Below, in pieces: positions 11,391 through 26,602 of a stretch of 64,000 nt of DNA (position 1 is the first letter of the stretch; each line of letters begins with the position of its first letter). Made by a program: the position numbers and the translations under genes. This DNA is from Cryptomeria japonica (lineage: Eukaryota > Streptophyta > Pinopsida > Cupressales > Cupressaceae). The notes beneath the pieces were generated by a model that was not told where the DNA came from, did no database searches, and saw only the letters and a list, made by a program, of their open reading frames with translations. Location: assembly GCF_030272615.1 (NCBI RefSeq), contig NW_026729191.1, forward strand, positions 88,805 to 152,804, given 5' to 3'.

Positions 11391-12165
11391 CAGGCCTGGA
11401 ATTTGACGGCCACCCCTACCTGTCATATACTTTTTTATGACGGTTTAGTAATTTTAATGCCTTTCATTTTACGTTTTTTAAAAAATGTTAAGTGTCAATT
11501 TTTTTTTAATTTGTGAATAGTTTAATATAAATTCTTTAAGCTTCATAGAATTGAAGTTCCAATAAAATTCAATTGAGGTGAAAAGAAATAATTCCATAAA
11601 AAAAAGTAAAACTTTGAAAAACAATGATAAATTAGTAATGCACTTAAAAAATTTTAAATTTACTTGTAAGTTTCTAAATTCAACCCAAAAGTCTTGTATT
11701 ATAAAAATAGAAACCATTTTAGATTTTTTTATTACAATATTTAAAAAAATTAGAAATGATTATATCTTATCATTTCAATTGTTAGAAGTTTCTATATTGA
11801 TATTTAAGACAATCTTTAAAAAATATTAAAAACTAAATTGACAAAGTTTCTAAATTTATATAAGAAAAACATACTAAAAATTCATATAAAAATAATATAA
11901 AATTAGAAATAATTATATCTTAATCATACCATTTTAAAATATTCTAAATAAATTCATATATTTATAATAAACATTGTAAAATAATATATATCAATATATA
12001 TTACCTATTATAATATTTTACGGCTTATTAATAATTTTATGTGTCATATATACGGTTTGTGGAAAAAATAGCATGTCGATACTTACGGTCCACTAATTTT
12101 ATTAGTTGTAATATACGGTCTAAAAGTGCAAAAACGGCCATATAGCCTGTCAAATTCCAGGCCTG
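11391..12165. mobile_element. Non-autonomous hAT-type transposon (775 bp)
   Basis: Perfect 17-base terminal inverted repeats, CAGGCCTGGAATTTGAC at the left and its reverse complement at the right, are flanked by identical 8-base target duplications CCTCCAAG (11383-11390 and 12166-12173). An 8-bp duplication and a CAGG-type terminus are the hAT signature. Short ACGG(C/T) motifs recur near both ends (for example TGACGGCC, TATGACGGTTTA, TATACGGTTTGT, TTACGGTCCA, TATACGGTCTA), as expected for subterminal transposase-binding repeats. The interior is very AT-rich and has no transposase. Confidence 0.92.
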
Positions 12166-12173
12166 CCTCCAAG

Positions 12174-12879
12174 GACGGACAAGATAGTCCAAAAATGAAC
12201 CATGAAAGTCATGCCCACAATCAGCATCGAAAGATTTGACAGAGAGATCCCAACTCAGGGAAAGGGCATAGAGAGGAACCCCCCACCTCCACGAGCAAAA
12301 CCATGGCCTCTCTAGGGCACAAAAGGTCAAAACCATGCAAACCCACTATTGGTCAAGGGCATTTGAAGCAGAAACCACAATAAGATGGAAACCATGATGC
12401 TAAGAAAGAGCCGCAAACATATATAAATCTAATGAAATATATTATTAAATATATATGGAAACTGTGATGCTAAGGGCTGCAAACATATATTTATTTTTAA
12501 ATATATTATTAAATCTAATGAAATATATAATAAAATTATGTTCATTATTACATATTATATGAAATATAATACATGCCATTACTTTAAAATATTATTACAT
12601 AATATTTTATTAAATAATGATATTAAAATTAAACATAAATATAATATAATATATATAATATCTACATATTTTATAGAATAATAGTAATATTAATATATTA
12701 TATAATATTTTCTTATTACTTTTAAGGATGTGTACACTCTATTTTAATAATAATTTGGATAATTCACTCTCCAATTGTTGGACTTACTTAGGCTCTTTCT
12801 TGCATTTCAATTTTTGATTATATTTTCAAAATTTAATGCACCTCCTTTATTTCTCATTCTTGCCCCCTCTATCTCTATC

Positions 12880-12880
<1 letters not shown>
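12174..12880. other. Continuation of the repeat-like sequence, then AT-rich spacer
   Basis: 12174-12420 continues the sequence split by the hAT element. From 12420 the DNA is almost pure A/T with a short duplication: GATGCTAAG followed by GCAAACATATAT occurs near 12396 and 12469. No gene seen. Confidence 0.4.
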
Positions 12881-15460
<2,580 letters not shown>

Positions 15461-15810
15461 TTGGTGGTGGAGAAGAGACAAGGCAGAGAAATGGATGGCT
15501 AGGGCAAAGATGGACGGTCAGTGTTAATGTTAGGGATGAGGCCTCTCATTTGTGGCCTCACTTAGAGCTTGGGCCAATTCTATTGATGGAGGAGAGACAA
15601 GGAGGAAAGATGGACGGCTAGGGAAAAGGTGGACGATCAAGTGTTAATGTCAAGGATGAGGCCCCTCATTTGTGGCCCCACCTAGAGCTAGGGCTAGTGT
15701 TGATGGTGGAGGAGAAACAAGGAGGAGAAATGGATGGCCAAGGCATAGGTGGGCGTGTTAATGTCAAGGTTGAGGCCCCTCATTTGTGACCTCACCTAGA
15801 AATGGGGCTA
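15461..15810. repeat. Tandem repeat, three units of about 120 bases
   Basis: Units begin near 15461, 15583 and 15700. Each contains GGAGA-ACAAGG-GGA, ATGGA-GGC-A-GG, GTTAATGT-A-G-TGAGGCC and CTCATTTGTGRCC-CACYTAGA. Divergence between units is moderate. Confidence 0.85.
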
Positions 15811-16420
15811 GCATTAAAATCTTACTGCCTTAACTGATCAAAAAATTTATTTAATATATTTATATAATAGATCAAGAAAATTTCCTATAATATATTTTTT
15901 ATGTATTCACTTTCATGTCATTTAAAGATATAAACTTTTTGTTATTATTATATATATTTAATTTTGGAATCATTATTAACGTATGTAATTATTATATAAA
16001 CCTAGAGGAAAGTAGCTATTGGTATTCGAACCTAAATCTCTCACAAACCAACAACTTTGGTGACTGTTTTACACGCACTCATTTATATACAAATAAAAAT
16101 GACATTTTATCAACTTTTTTCCAATTATAATTTAAAGGTAACCTCTTCCTCTAAAAATAGGGATGACGACACAATTTTAAGTAGCAATCACAACTACGTC
16201 GCAACCTTAATATTCATTCCTTTGTAATGAGTACACATGGGATTCTTACACAAAGTGGGTACGTTTTATTTGATTTCAAGTGATCGCAGTTCGTGATATC
16301 CCAGTCTAGTTATTGCAATCTCAAACGAATTGATAGAATTCAATGATAGAAAAATTAAAGAATATTTGATAGATCTCAATGCTATGCTCTGTCAACTAAG
16401 ACTTTATTTAGTTTTTTTGT
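15811..16420. other. AT-rich spacer downstream of XTH copy 1
   Basis: No gene recognised. Confidence 0.5.
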
Positions 16421-17545
16421 TCAATTAACTCTCTGGATGGTGCATTCTGCAGGAAGGCCCTACAGAAACCTTTTTCTGTCCAAGCAGTAATCATAAATCA
16501 TGTAATTCTTGAGCACCCATTTCAGTTTCTGTTCCTGACTGAAATCCAAGGCCGCCTGACTCCACCATGAATTTGCAGAGCAAACAGAAGACTTTGTGCA
16601 CACCTATGCATTAAAATTGTGGAAAGAGGCATCGAAGGGTGCTTTTCTCCAATCAGTCTTCATTGCCCCGCCTCTGGTTGCCCAATCGTCTGTGTACCAC
16701 GAGCTCGAATATATTCTCATTGCTTGATTCTTCGGATATGCAACACCCAACTTCTTGTTGTTCTCGAACACTCTCACCGGTGTTCCATCCACGGAGAATC
16801 TGCACAATACGACCACCATGATATATTAGAACTATAGATAATTATATCCATAAAATTACGAGTAATGCTTGTATTACATACATAATAATTTGTTGAGGAT
16901 TCCAGAGTAGAGAGTAAGTGTGAAAATCGGCGGTGTGATCAAACCAGAGGTTAAATTGTTGTTCCCGATTGCCCTGGCCTTGAGAGTAAACATTTGTGTG
17001 CATAACGTAGGGATCTCCAGACAGGTTTCCCAAAAACTCGAAGTGAATTTCATCGTGGTTATTGCCTTGGGACGAAAGCTGCACCAAATATTTCAACACA
17101 TGAATTTATCTGCCATGCTCAGCTAAGAAGGATAATATGTCCTATGTCATTACTAATATGAATACTATGATATATTAAGCGGACTTACATAGTATGTCGT
17201 TATAGTGCCTGCCGAGTTACCAGGAACCAACTTGATTTGCATATCGATGTTTTCGAACAGGTATTCCTTCTTGGATTGAAATCCCGAGCCTATCATATAA
17301 CATCTAAATTAAGGTTCGACATAGAATTTGAATTATATACAATAAGGAAAGGATGATATGAGTAGAAAAATATGGTTTTTCGTTATACCTGAGGATCGGT
17401 CGAGAGTAAGCTACAACTGTTGCCCTTTGTTGAGTATATTAGCGCGATCACTACCCCATGTGATATCAAAATCGTTATAAAAATTTGCTGAAACATGGTG
17501 GGAGATTGAGACCATAAATATGAGGAAAAGCACGAGGAGGGCCAT
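16421..17545 (-). pseudogene. XTH: XTH copy 1, full exon set but with three nonsense codons
   Basis: A GH16 xyloglucan endotransglucosylase/hydrolase, a secreted enzyme that cuts and rejoins xyloglucan in the cell wall. The minus-strand exons are 17545-17389, 17289-17189, 17078-16882 and 16799-16421, with GT/AG borders. Exon 1 starts with a signal peptide (MALLVLFLIFMV) followed by [12 protein letters not shown]. The catalytic segment reads [10 protein letters not shown], with the middle Asp of ExDxE replaced by His. In-frame TAG stops occur at 17413-17411 (end of exon 1), 16606-16604 and 16462-16460; the first two stand where relatives read Gln. Exon 3 carries one extra codon near its donor (GTATGT). 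The most diverged of the full copies, closest in exon 4 to copy 2. Confidence 0.95.
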
Positions 17546-17635
17546 TGATAACAGAGTTGAAATGAGAAAGTCGAATTTAGGTAAGGTGTTAAGAAGATAG
17601 TGGATTTGTGATGGCTGAAAGCTACCAATCGCTTG

Positions 17636-17645
17636 TATATATATA
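17636..17645 (-). promoter_or_regulatory. TATA box of XTH copy 1
   Basis: TATATATATA lies about 90 bases upstream of the ATG at 17545, the same spacing as in the other XTH copies. Confidence 0.6.
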
Positions 17646-17649
17646 GTAC

Positions 17650-19130
17650 AAAAGTATGAATGAGTTGTCACGCCTTGGGGTTTATTTGGGTACGTGCAAG
17701 GTTTGGCTTTACAGGGATAACAATCTGGATTTTTTTTCTGGGGCCGGCTCATTTGTCTGGAAGCTCCCTTTTATCCTCATCTTTTCAACGTTTTGATACC
17801 AGAGCTCACATCCCATGATAATTGTAAGAGAAAGTGTTTTCTAGCTGTATTTTAGCTGCTTCATGTAAATTTCAGGTTGTTAAAGACACACAACTCCATG
17901 GCACGTTGTAGTCTCATGATTACCGAGAATTGATTAATGGAGAACAACTTGCAATAGATTTGAGCGATCAGAAACAAGTTGCAATTGATTTGGTCAAAGG
18001 TCTATTTTGAACAACACGCTCCTATTTGAGAAGGGAAAGGGAAGGGGCATGGGGCTTTCGTTATACCTACAACACTAAAAGTTATTTTTCTTTTCCCTCT
18101 AGGGTGGGGAAGGGGCTTGGGGTTTTCGTTATACACTAAAAGTTATTTTCCTTCTTTCTGAGGTGGCAAGTTGGTATCTAAAAATTTTACCAGCAATTTA
18201 ATTCTAGTCTATTTTATGAATTTAACTGTAAGTATTTTATTAATTAAAAATTATTTATATAAAGAGAGAGGGGGTGGATGGATACAAGATTATACTCTAG
18301 GGTAAAAAAGTAGAATTCAAAATAAAACATAACAATAACAAAAAAATTAAGTGAAAAACAGTAATAGTTTTAATCCATTTTCGATAATACTTTGAAGATT
18401 TTTCTTTCCACTATAATATTTTTAACTATACTTAAATCAAATGTTGTTTTGATAGCTATAATCAACAATGTCAAATAATATATTTTTAAGAAAATCTAAA
18501 ATTCTTCAAGAGGCTATCAAATTTTAATTAGAATAATAAACCTTATAAAAGTTGTGCTATTCTTAATGATTACCTTATGTAGTGATATAGTATAGTATTT
18601 ATATTAATATTTAGTCTTTTAAATAAGTAATATTAAATTAAGCTATCAAAAATTATAATTATATTATAGGTAAAACAAAAAAATAATTAGGCATGGGCTG
18701 AGTTTGGAACTTTTATAATGTTTGTTCAATTTAATTTATAATGTGCTTCTTTAATGCTAAACTTCTTAGTTTACCAATTAAAATAAATAATATTTAAAAA
18801 TTAATAAAAAATATCATATTATGAAAATAATAACATGTGTACATTAGGGTTGCATTTTGAGAAATAGATCATTTTTTTAATACTTTTGTCTTTTGTGGTC
18901 CCTTTAATTTTGATTTTATGTTCTCCTTCAATTTTATTCTGTATGGATTACATTAAAATGAAGTGCATTCTATCGATGACTATATTCCTATTATTAATTT
19001 CTCACAATGATGTCTCTACCAAAAACCTAACTCTACATCTAAAAAATATTATTATGTTTTGATTAATAAAAAGCAAGATAGGCCTGCACCATTACATAAA
19101 TGCTAAAAGTGCTACGTAGGGCACATGAGA
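17650..19130. other. XTH copy 1 upstream region and AT-rich spacer
   Basis: A short imperfect tandem duplication lies at about 18020-18165 (GGGGCTTTCGTTATAC and GGGGTTTTCGTTATAC blocks). Otherwise AT-rich with nothing recognised. This upstream region does not resemble the promoters of copies 4-6. Confidence 0.4.
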
Positions 19131-20870
19131 CATGCACACCAAGCAAAAACACAAAAGAGGCAAAACCTTTTTCGAAAAGAGGCTTTTGACCATAACCCCA
19201 ACTAGTGGAAACAATGTCCCAAACACAGGAAATCACCTAATGAAAATGGAGGGGGTTAGGAGTGTGCCCCAAACCATCCTCTTGAAAAACCCCCTTAAAC
19301 TAAGAGCAAACTAGCCAAGGGATAAAAAAATCAAAAGCAAATTTGAAAGACATTCTACAACCTTTTATGATTAGGGATACTAGAGAACATTGATCTGGAG
19401 ACACCCACGAACCTAGTAAAAATAGAAACTCCTAGCCATTCTATAGCAGTAACAAGAAAAGACATCATGGAATGGACTAGCACAAACAAACACAAGGGGT
19501 TTTGAAAGGCACCCCAGAACCTTTTTCATGATGAGTAGCCTGCTAACAAAACATCAAGGGTCACCTCAATAGACAAGCTGTCAACAAAAATATTGGCAGA
19601 CAAATCCCCAGACAGAAAAAATATAGGGTAGAGACCCTAGCCTTCAACCCAGTGACAAGAAGATCTCAACTCAATCGCCAATCTAGAAGTTCTAAGCTAA
19701 TTGATCCAAACATGCCCACTACATGACGAGGGTAGTAGAAGACAAAAGCAAAAATTGTCAAAAATAACATCTTCTGAAATAAGAAAGAGTCTAGTGCCAT
19801 CGCGAGGATGACAAAAATAGAGCCCTCTCTGGTTAAACTCCCATAGGGTAACCAACCCTCAGCACTCCTCTGGAAACCACCCGCCACAACATGGGAAGAA
19901 TTGCCTCCAAGAAGAACACTATCATTCTCAAAAAATACCAAATTCGACCCCCAAAAAAAGCCATCAGCAAAATAATATTTAAATAACAAAACACCTTCAA
20001 GGCCCATCTCCATAGGAACACTAAAAGAAGTAGAGTAAACATCATGTCAATTACCCTTCCCAACTAGGAGAGGAGTCCCAAGAGGAAGTCTTAGAGAGAG
20101 GAAGGAAAAGCTACCCCACTCCAGAGAACCTCAACACCACAGGAAACCATCCATCCTAGCACAAAATCCCACCTCCATACGATCAGTACTGAGCAGGGGA
20201 GCCCAATGCAGCACGCAACCCACCAACAAGAACCAACCCCAAACGAAGTTGCTCCACCAATGAGTGAGAGAAAATTAGGCACACTCAGCCCTGAATAGAA
20301 TCTAAAATCCCCAATCAACAAAAGCAAAGAGAAGACCACATAGGGGCACACATTAAACACCATAGAATGAAGGGTTGTCACCAAAAACAGACCCTACAAA
20401 GTAGGCCCAACCACCAGAGACTCTCGACACCCACCAAACTTAGGAAGCAAGGCAAAGAGATGAATAGAAACCCTGCACCCACCAACGACTCTCCTTGCAT
20501 ACTGTCAAGAAAGATTCACTGATTATAGGAAAAGGAAAAACAAGGGCCCAATCCAATAGGGAAGAAAACCATCATCTATTAGGGGCCACTTCCTAACCAA
20601 TGACCCAACATGAAATAAGCATAAGGGAGGCACGATATGAGTAGATATCGAGACCCCAGAAAGCGAAAGGGACGTAATGTCTCTCCAAGCAGAAAACCAA
20701 ACAAGGAGCACTGAAAGAGCTACAACCACTATCCAAGAAAAAACCAAGCTACTAGCCACCTAAATCCCCTAACCATCCTCATCGTCGCCCTCACCTCCAT
20801 CCTCTACATCGTACCCTGAAGAACCTACACCTCTAGAAACCCTAACACTCCTCGCTCCTCCTTGCTCCAT
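19130..20870 (-). repeat. Unclassified repeat-like sequence, G/T-rich on the minus strand
   Basis: Open stretches of 76-115 codons on the minus strand are full of Leu, Val, Phe, Trp and Gly and have no recognisable domain. The composition resembles the sequence split by the hAT element at 11109-12420. Probably old retroelement DNA, but without LTR borders or conserved motifs this remains a guess. Confidence 0.35.
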
Positions 20871-21586
20871 TGAATCTTGGTGTACTAGTTCATTTCTTAT
20901 AAATACTATTATGTTTTTCATTGTAATGATGAGAATTAAATTTTGATTATAAAATATTTGATTCACCAACTTGTCATTGAGCCAATCTACTTTTAGCACA
21001 TACTTAGAGATATATTTGCAATGTGATAGATATTGACTCCATTATGATTGTCAATCAAACAAGGGGAGGTTTACACTATGTGGTTTAGCATAGAAGCAAG
21101 AAGACTACAATTTCTAGAAATGGGGTTTTCCTTTGGGTGTTAAAAGCCCAATTTCATTCCCTTTCACAGTGGAAAATCTATCCACTTTGCCTCTATTTTA
21201 AATAAAAGGCTATACATTCCTTGATTTAGAAGCTTTCCCTCATTCTATAGTTGCTTAGATAAAAAATAATAATTAATTGCTCCTATTTTAACCCTTCTAT
21301 AGTTTTCGACGATTGAGAGGACACAAAACTAACAAAAATAGAGTTCTTGGTTACATTAACTTAAAAAATTTATAAATTGTAATCTTAATTTGACAAATAA
21401 TTTGGAATGGATAAATCCAATGTAATATTTTGTGAATTATTGTATTTTTGTGAATTATTGTTATTTACAAATTTTGTAAGCAATGCTAAATTTACCCTTA
21501 CCCCTTCAATTTAAGTGCTTAACATCCCTCCGGGCTAAGGCTCTGAAGTATTACCGTGCCCGTTTCAATAACATAAATTATTTTGA
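20871..21586. other. AT-rich spacer
   Basis: No upstream XTH exons were found here that could belong to copy 2. Confidence 0.5.
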
Positions 21587-21604
21587 TGTGATGGTATTGA
21601 GCAG

Positions 21605-21974
21605 ATTTTCTTTGGATGGAACTCCCGTGAGAGTGTTTAAGAACAACGAGAATGTGGGTGTGGCGTATCCAAAGAATCAAGGCATGAGAATATATTCGAG
21701 TCTGTGGAACACAGACGATTGGGCAACTAGAGGTGGGCTTGTGAAGATAGACTGGAGCAAAGCCCTCTTCGTCGCCTCATACCAGAGTTTTAATGCACAG
21801 GTGTGCAGTACTTCTTCCTCTGACTGCTCTGCAAATGCATGGTACAATCAAGCAGCATTGGATTCGGGTGAGCAGCAGCAACTTGAATGGGTGCGCAAGA
21901 ACTATATGGTATATGATTACTGTTCTGACACCAAAAGTTTTCCACTGGGCCTTCCTACTGAATGCACCCGTTAG
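21605..21974 (+). pseudogene. XTH: XTH copy 2, last exon only
   Basis: An isolated final exon of an XTH gene, preceded by the end of its intron (TATTGAGCAG acceptor; homology to copy 1 begins near 21588). The frame is open to the normal TAG at 21972-21974. It encodes [42 protein letters not shown], the Cys-bearing CSTSSSDCSANAWY and the C-terminal YDYCSD...PTECTR, the XTH_C region with its conserved cysteines. Exons 1-3 (signal peptide and catalytic centre) are missing in the 700 bases upstream, so it cannot make an enzyme. TAG at the end confirms the ancestral stop position. Confidence 0.93.
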
Positions 21975-24571
21975 ACATCAAACGCTGAGTCAATCAACTC
22001 TACCTTCGAACAGGAAATTTTTCCCTCCTCTTTAATTGTACAATATTCACACTCTTTCATTCTTTTAACTTTCCCACAATTTCAATGTATTATTTCTTTC
22101 AACATGGAATAAAAGAAGGCTTCACACCTTTGGTAGATTATGTGGATGTAAAATCTTATATGAACAAATGCACACGAGTGCCCACCTGATTCCGTCCAGT
22201 AATTTCGGTTCTATTTCATAATCATGAATGCTTAGATTTATTTCTCATTTATTTCTTTTATAATCCCTCTCATTCCAAGACAATATCAATCAATGATACT
22301 TCTACACATGGTGATAATAGAATCATAATTCCAAAATCAACAATCAAGTTTACAAGGCAAGTCCCAAATTCCTGCAAGAACACTTTATCTATCAATACAT
22401 ATAAACAAGGTTAGATATAAATATTCCTTTAATCAGATATATTTCCTAGTGATCTAGACATCACCAATTTATTCCACATACAATATCAATTTTGTGTTTA
22501 GATTGGTCATGGATACTGTGCTTTACAAAGGTCATGTATCATGTTTGGGTTGCATAAAATTTTAACTTAGAAATAATTATGAAACAAATTTTGACTCACA
22601 GATTAGTCACCCAATTTTATCAAGCATTGATCATATGTGACAGTGTGATCAAGAGAAATAGAGGAAGGGGGAGATATAGGGAGACAGAGAAAAATAGATA
22701 TAAAGAATTTGATTATTTGCTTAAGTTCTTGCTTAACTACATAATACTAGAATGGTTCTTTTCTTGATTGATTGTGAGTAAAGGATCAAAATTCTTCAAC
22801 CCTAATGTATAATGAGATATTTAGTTATATAATTTTCTTAATCACTTCCTTGAGTTACTTGTAGAATTGGATGATGGCTAATTTTATTTTTTATTATTTT
22901 GAAATTGTAAACTATGCTTCTCTCTTTAACATGGTAATTTCAAGTGTGCCAAAGAATATTTTCTTCCTATGCCATTTATTTCTCTTCTCATTTGTTGTTG
23001 GATACTCCTAAGATTAAAAAGTTAAATAAGATCATTGGTAGTTTCCTTTAGTTTATGGTCAATTTAATAAAGTTAACATGGTATATAACATCACATTTTG
23101 ACTTATCTTAGAGCAAGTGAATTTGTGGCGCCTTTTTTACAAAGTGTGGTTGCAAAGGTGATCATTATGATATTTACAATGGTTCAAATTTAGTTGCTAG
23201 AATGAAGGTGGGTAGTTCAACATAGTGTACTCCATCAAGGACAATTCCATGAGAAAGAAGTACACCATCCCCTAATTTTTATCTGATCTAACTACCCTAA
23301 GAAATCTCCTCATAAACACATAAGGAGTTGGAATGCTAGCAAAACATTGCAAATTACTAAGAATGGATATCTCTGTGTGCAAAAGTCCAGCTTTTGTGTA
23401 AGCTTTGTCTAGATAATGTGAATAAAATCTTCAACAAGAGGAATAGAGATTTCTTCATATTTTTCTCCAATCTATAACCTCTTGCAATCCTTCTCATGGG
23501 CCAAAGTCAACAATGAAACTTTGCAAAGATCAACATGGAGAGATACCAAGACAATTCAAAACAAACCAAAACTAAGCGCAACAAATTAAAAAATGTTTTT
23601 GGTCAATGTGGATTGCTTGTCTACTTACGTGCTCTTGCACCAAATTCAAACTATTATGTGGATCTTTAAAATTATTCGGGGATTATTAAGTAGAGATTTG
23701 CATTAATGAAGATAAGGTGCATTTGCGAGTTTGATCTTTGTAAGGTAAAGCCAAGTAAATCAATTTCATTTGAAAAGTAATTTCTTACACTATCATTAGG
23801 GTATCCACCTAGGGTAGACTCTATGTTGCAAGATTAGGCATCAATTAGTCTAGAAGGTCAACCATTCATTCTCATAAATCAAGAAATCTTGCAAACTTTT
23901 TAAGTTTTTACACTTCCTTTACTTTGATTATACAACCTATTGTTGAAAATTTCTATTAATTTTATGGTGATCTTTGATTATTAAAAGCCTAGAGGATTGT
24001 TTATAGTCTAGTTTTCACTATCTCGATGATGTATACAACTATCATTGAAAGTATTTAAAGGATTTCTGACGTAATCAATATTTAGTTGCATTAGTTATCT
24101 AGATGCTTGAAACAATGCAACAATCCTTAGCAAAGAACAACAATCACAATTAAAGTATAAAGTCGTAGTTTTTGGTGTAATTGAGATATTTATCAAAATT
24201 CAAGTGTAGTTTTTCGAGTCAAACTCATTGACCCATATTTCATGGGTAGTGGTTCACAAGAACCCATCTCTCATGAGAATGAATGGTACACTTAGCACTT
24301 ATTGCATTAAGATAAAATTTTAGTATTGGATCTTTTCCAAGATGTCACCCATCTGAAATGTACTCCTACTCCAACTGAAATGTTTTTAACAATAGAAATT
24401 CCCAAAATTAATTGCACTTAACTTGCTATCCTATTTGATAAACTTTCAGCAAGTGTTGTGAGTTCCCTTTAGTTTATTAATTGATAATAACTAGGATATA
24501 GAAATTACAGAACTGAAACTGAATTAAGTCAAACATTTAAGACCTGCAATCTTCTTCAATATTCGTATTCT
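21975..24571. other. AT-rich spacer
   Basis: 2.6 kb without a recognised gene or element. A 62-codon frame at 22579-22767 has no recognisable content. Confidence 0.5.
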
Positions 24572-24715
24572 TCACCGTAGCATAAAATTATCAAGAACAA
24601 ATTTAACAGCCAGTTCCCTTTGGCGTTCATTAAATGAGCTCAAACTAACAGAGGTGTAAGGTGCAGATTCATTCCAGGCAGTTTGGAGTAAATATTGACT
24701 CTCCCGTACAAAACA
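24572..24715 (-). other. Unidentified open stretch, 47 codons
   Basis: On the minus strand a stop-free stretch ending at a TGA (24574-24572) reads with protein-like composition (VRESQYLLQTAWNESAPY, then SSFNERQRELAVKFVLDNF). It might be the end of a broken gene. I do not recognise the family, and chance is not excluded. Confidence 0.2.
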
Positions 24716-25104
24716 CTAACAGGAAATTCGAATGTCATTAAGCAATTCTGTTTTCTAATGGAATGATGATTACGAGTGTCTTCAATGACCAAAATATGAC
24801 ACCTCAGACGTGGACGACAAGAAAATTCAACAAGTCCGACTTCCCCGAGATTTTACGGAAACTAACGCAGCCGTGTACAGTAAAAAAGAAATTCGAAACT
24901 CTGATAACAAGTCAAATTTGAGATATATATTAAATTGTCTTGGATAGCATTTGTTACACACAAACATAGATTTATCTGATAAAATTACGCGTCGCAATCA
25001 TATATTTAATACAAATTATATAGCAAAATTTTTATTTGACAATAATCTTTTTTTAAATTTCTAACATTAATATTGCATTGTATGTAATACTCACCCATTC
25101 ACAT

Positions 25105-25180
25105 AATATAATATTTTATCCATTATTAAATCATTCCTTTTAGAAAAAAGAAAGACATTGGTACACAAAATCTAACACTA
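25105..25180 (+). promoter_or_regulatory. Displaced XTH upstream segment belonging to copy 3
   Basis: The text TATTTTATC-ATTATTAAA-CATTC, then AAAAAAGA-AGACATTGGTA-ACAAAATCTA aligns with the distal upstream regions of copies 4 (about 32303-32365) and 5 (about 44507-44570). The homology stops near 25180, and the proximal promoter and first half of exon 1 are absent. Confidence 0.7.
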
Positions 25181-25494
25181 GCACTTGCACCAAAACAAGG
25201 TGCGAGGGTTACGCCGATAGCAATGTATACTTTCAATGATAAATTGGAGGGTACAAAATTACATAATGTTAAAATTGCATTTATTAATGATAATTTTTTA
25301 TTTAATGTAATCAAATCGATTTTAAAATATAAATACAAATGAATGCAAATTTATCCAGGATATTATAATTTCTTGTCTTGGTTTGAGGCAACTCTACTTT
25401 TCCCTTATAAGCCCTTTCTAGTGTTTCAACATTTCTTATCTCGATGTGCCTATTTAATTTGTCATCCATCGCATGACTTTCCCTCCAGTCAACT

Positions 25495-25600
25495 CTTACC
25501 CTCTAACCCTAAACTTTACCCTTATCCTAATTCTAACCTTAACCCTTACTATATCCCCAATTCTGATCCTTAAATTAAACATAATTCTAACCCTAACCAT
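25495..25600 (+). repeat. Degenerate telomere-like repeat
   Basis: A run of CCCTAA-like words (CTCTAACCCTAAACTTTACC, TTATCCTAATTCTAACC, TTAACCCTTAC, TTCTAACCCTAACCATAC) resembling the plant telomere repeat CCCTAAA. It ends directly at the truncated exon 1 of XTH copy 3. Confidence 0.65.
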
Positions 25601-25602
25601 AC

Positions 25603-26602
25603 TTTGACATCACATGGGGAAATGATCGTGCTAAGATACTTGACAATGGCCAACGTTTGCAGCTTACTCTCGATCAGTCCTCAGGTATATTCATCTCTTT
25701 TGCCTACTTCATTTATATGATTTTAATAGTATGCTGAACCGATGCTTATCTCCTCCCCTGCCTCTGCTGTATGAAAACAGGTTCAGGGTTCCAATCCAAG
25801 AATGAATATCTCTTTGGCAATATTGATATGCAAATCAAGCTGGTTCCTGGTAACTCGGCTGGTACTGTTACTGCATACTATGTAAGTCTCTCCCTCCATT
25901 TCATTTTGTAGCCCTAAAATTAGTACTGGGTAGTACTAGTATTGTTGTGGGAAGTTGAGCATGGTCTAATAAAATGGTGATGTTCTGTCGCAGCTCTCTT
26001 CACAAGGGAATACACACGACGAAATAGACTTTGAGTTTCTGGGAAATCTGTCTGGAGATCCCTACATTATGCACACTAATATTTTCTCTCAAGGCGAAGG
26101 CAACCGCGAGCAACAATTCTACCTCTGGTTCGACCCCACTGCAGACTTTCACAGTTACTCTCTGCTCTGGAATCCCCAACAAATTATGTAAGTTAGTATT
26201 TTCCCTACAACTTCAAATCAGCTACTGAATGTCCTCTTTTGCCTAGCCCTCCAGTTTTAACATCATTGTTGTACTTATATTGTGCATTTCTGATAGTGTG
26301 CAGGTTTTCTGTGGATGGAACTCCGGTGAGAGTGTTCAAGAACAGTGAGGATCTGGGCGTTGCATATCCGAAGAATCAGACGATTGGGCAACAGAGGCGG
26401 TGCAGTAAAGATCGATTGGAGCAAATCCCCATTTGTGGCATCTTATGGAAATTTCAAAGCAGAGACATGCTCTGCCTCCTCTAATTGCTCTGTGAATTCA
26501 TGGTATGCTGCAGAGGCATTAGAGTCAAGTGAGCAGCAGAAACTTGAATGGGTGCACAAAAATTATATGATTTACGATTACAGTCGCCAGGCGTCCAACT
26601 GA
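25603..26602 (+). pseudogene. XTH: XTH copy 3, lacks start and signal peptide, frameshifted
   Basis: The exons are partial exon 1 at 25603-25684 (begins at FDITWG), exon 2 at 25781-25881, exon 3 at 25994-26187 and exon 4 at 26304-26602. The catalytic motif [10 protein letters not shown] with the adjacent N-glycosylation site NLS is intact, and splice sites look normal (GTATAT, GTAAGT, GTAAGT donors; CAG acceptors). The first roughly 27 codons, including ATG and signal peptide, are replaced by telomere-like DNA. Exon 4 has a 34-base deletion between two CA dinucleotides after PKNQ, plus a 1-base loss nearby, shifting the frame. A further net 45-base deletion removes the C-terminal Cys region. 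The ancestral TAG has become CAG, giving the tail RQASN then TGA, as in copy 6. Confidence 0.95.

Noticed and set aside
19666-20999. Several minus-strand frames of 76-115 codons
   Set aside because: Biased hydrophobic composition with no motif; better explained by a G/T-rich repeat.
26000-26182. Minus-strand frames across XTH exons, also at 33346-33567 and 46044-46298
   Set aside because: Antisense shadows of well-supported XTH exons.
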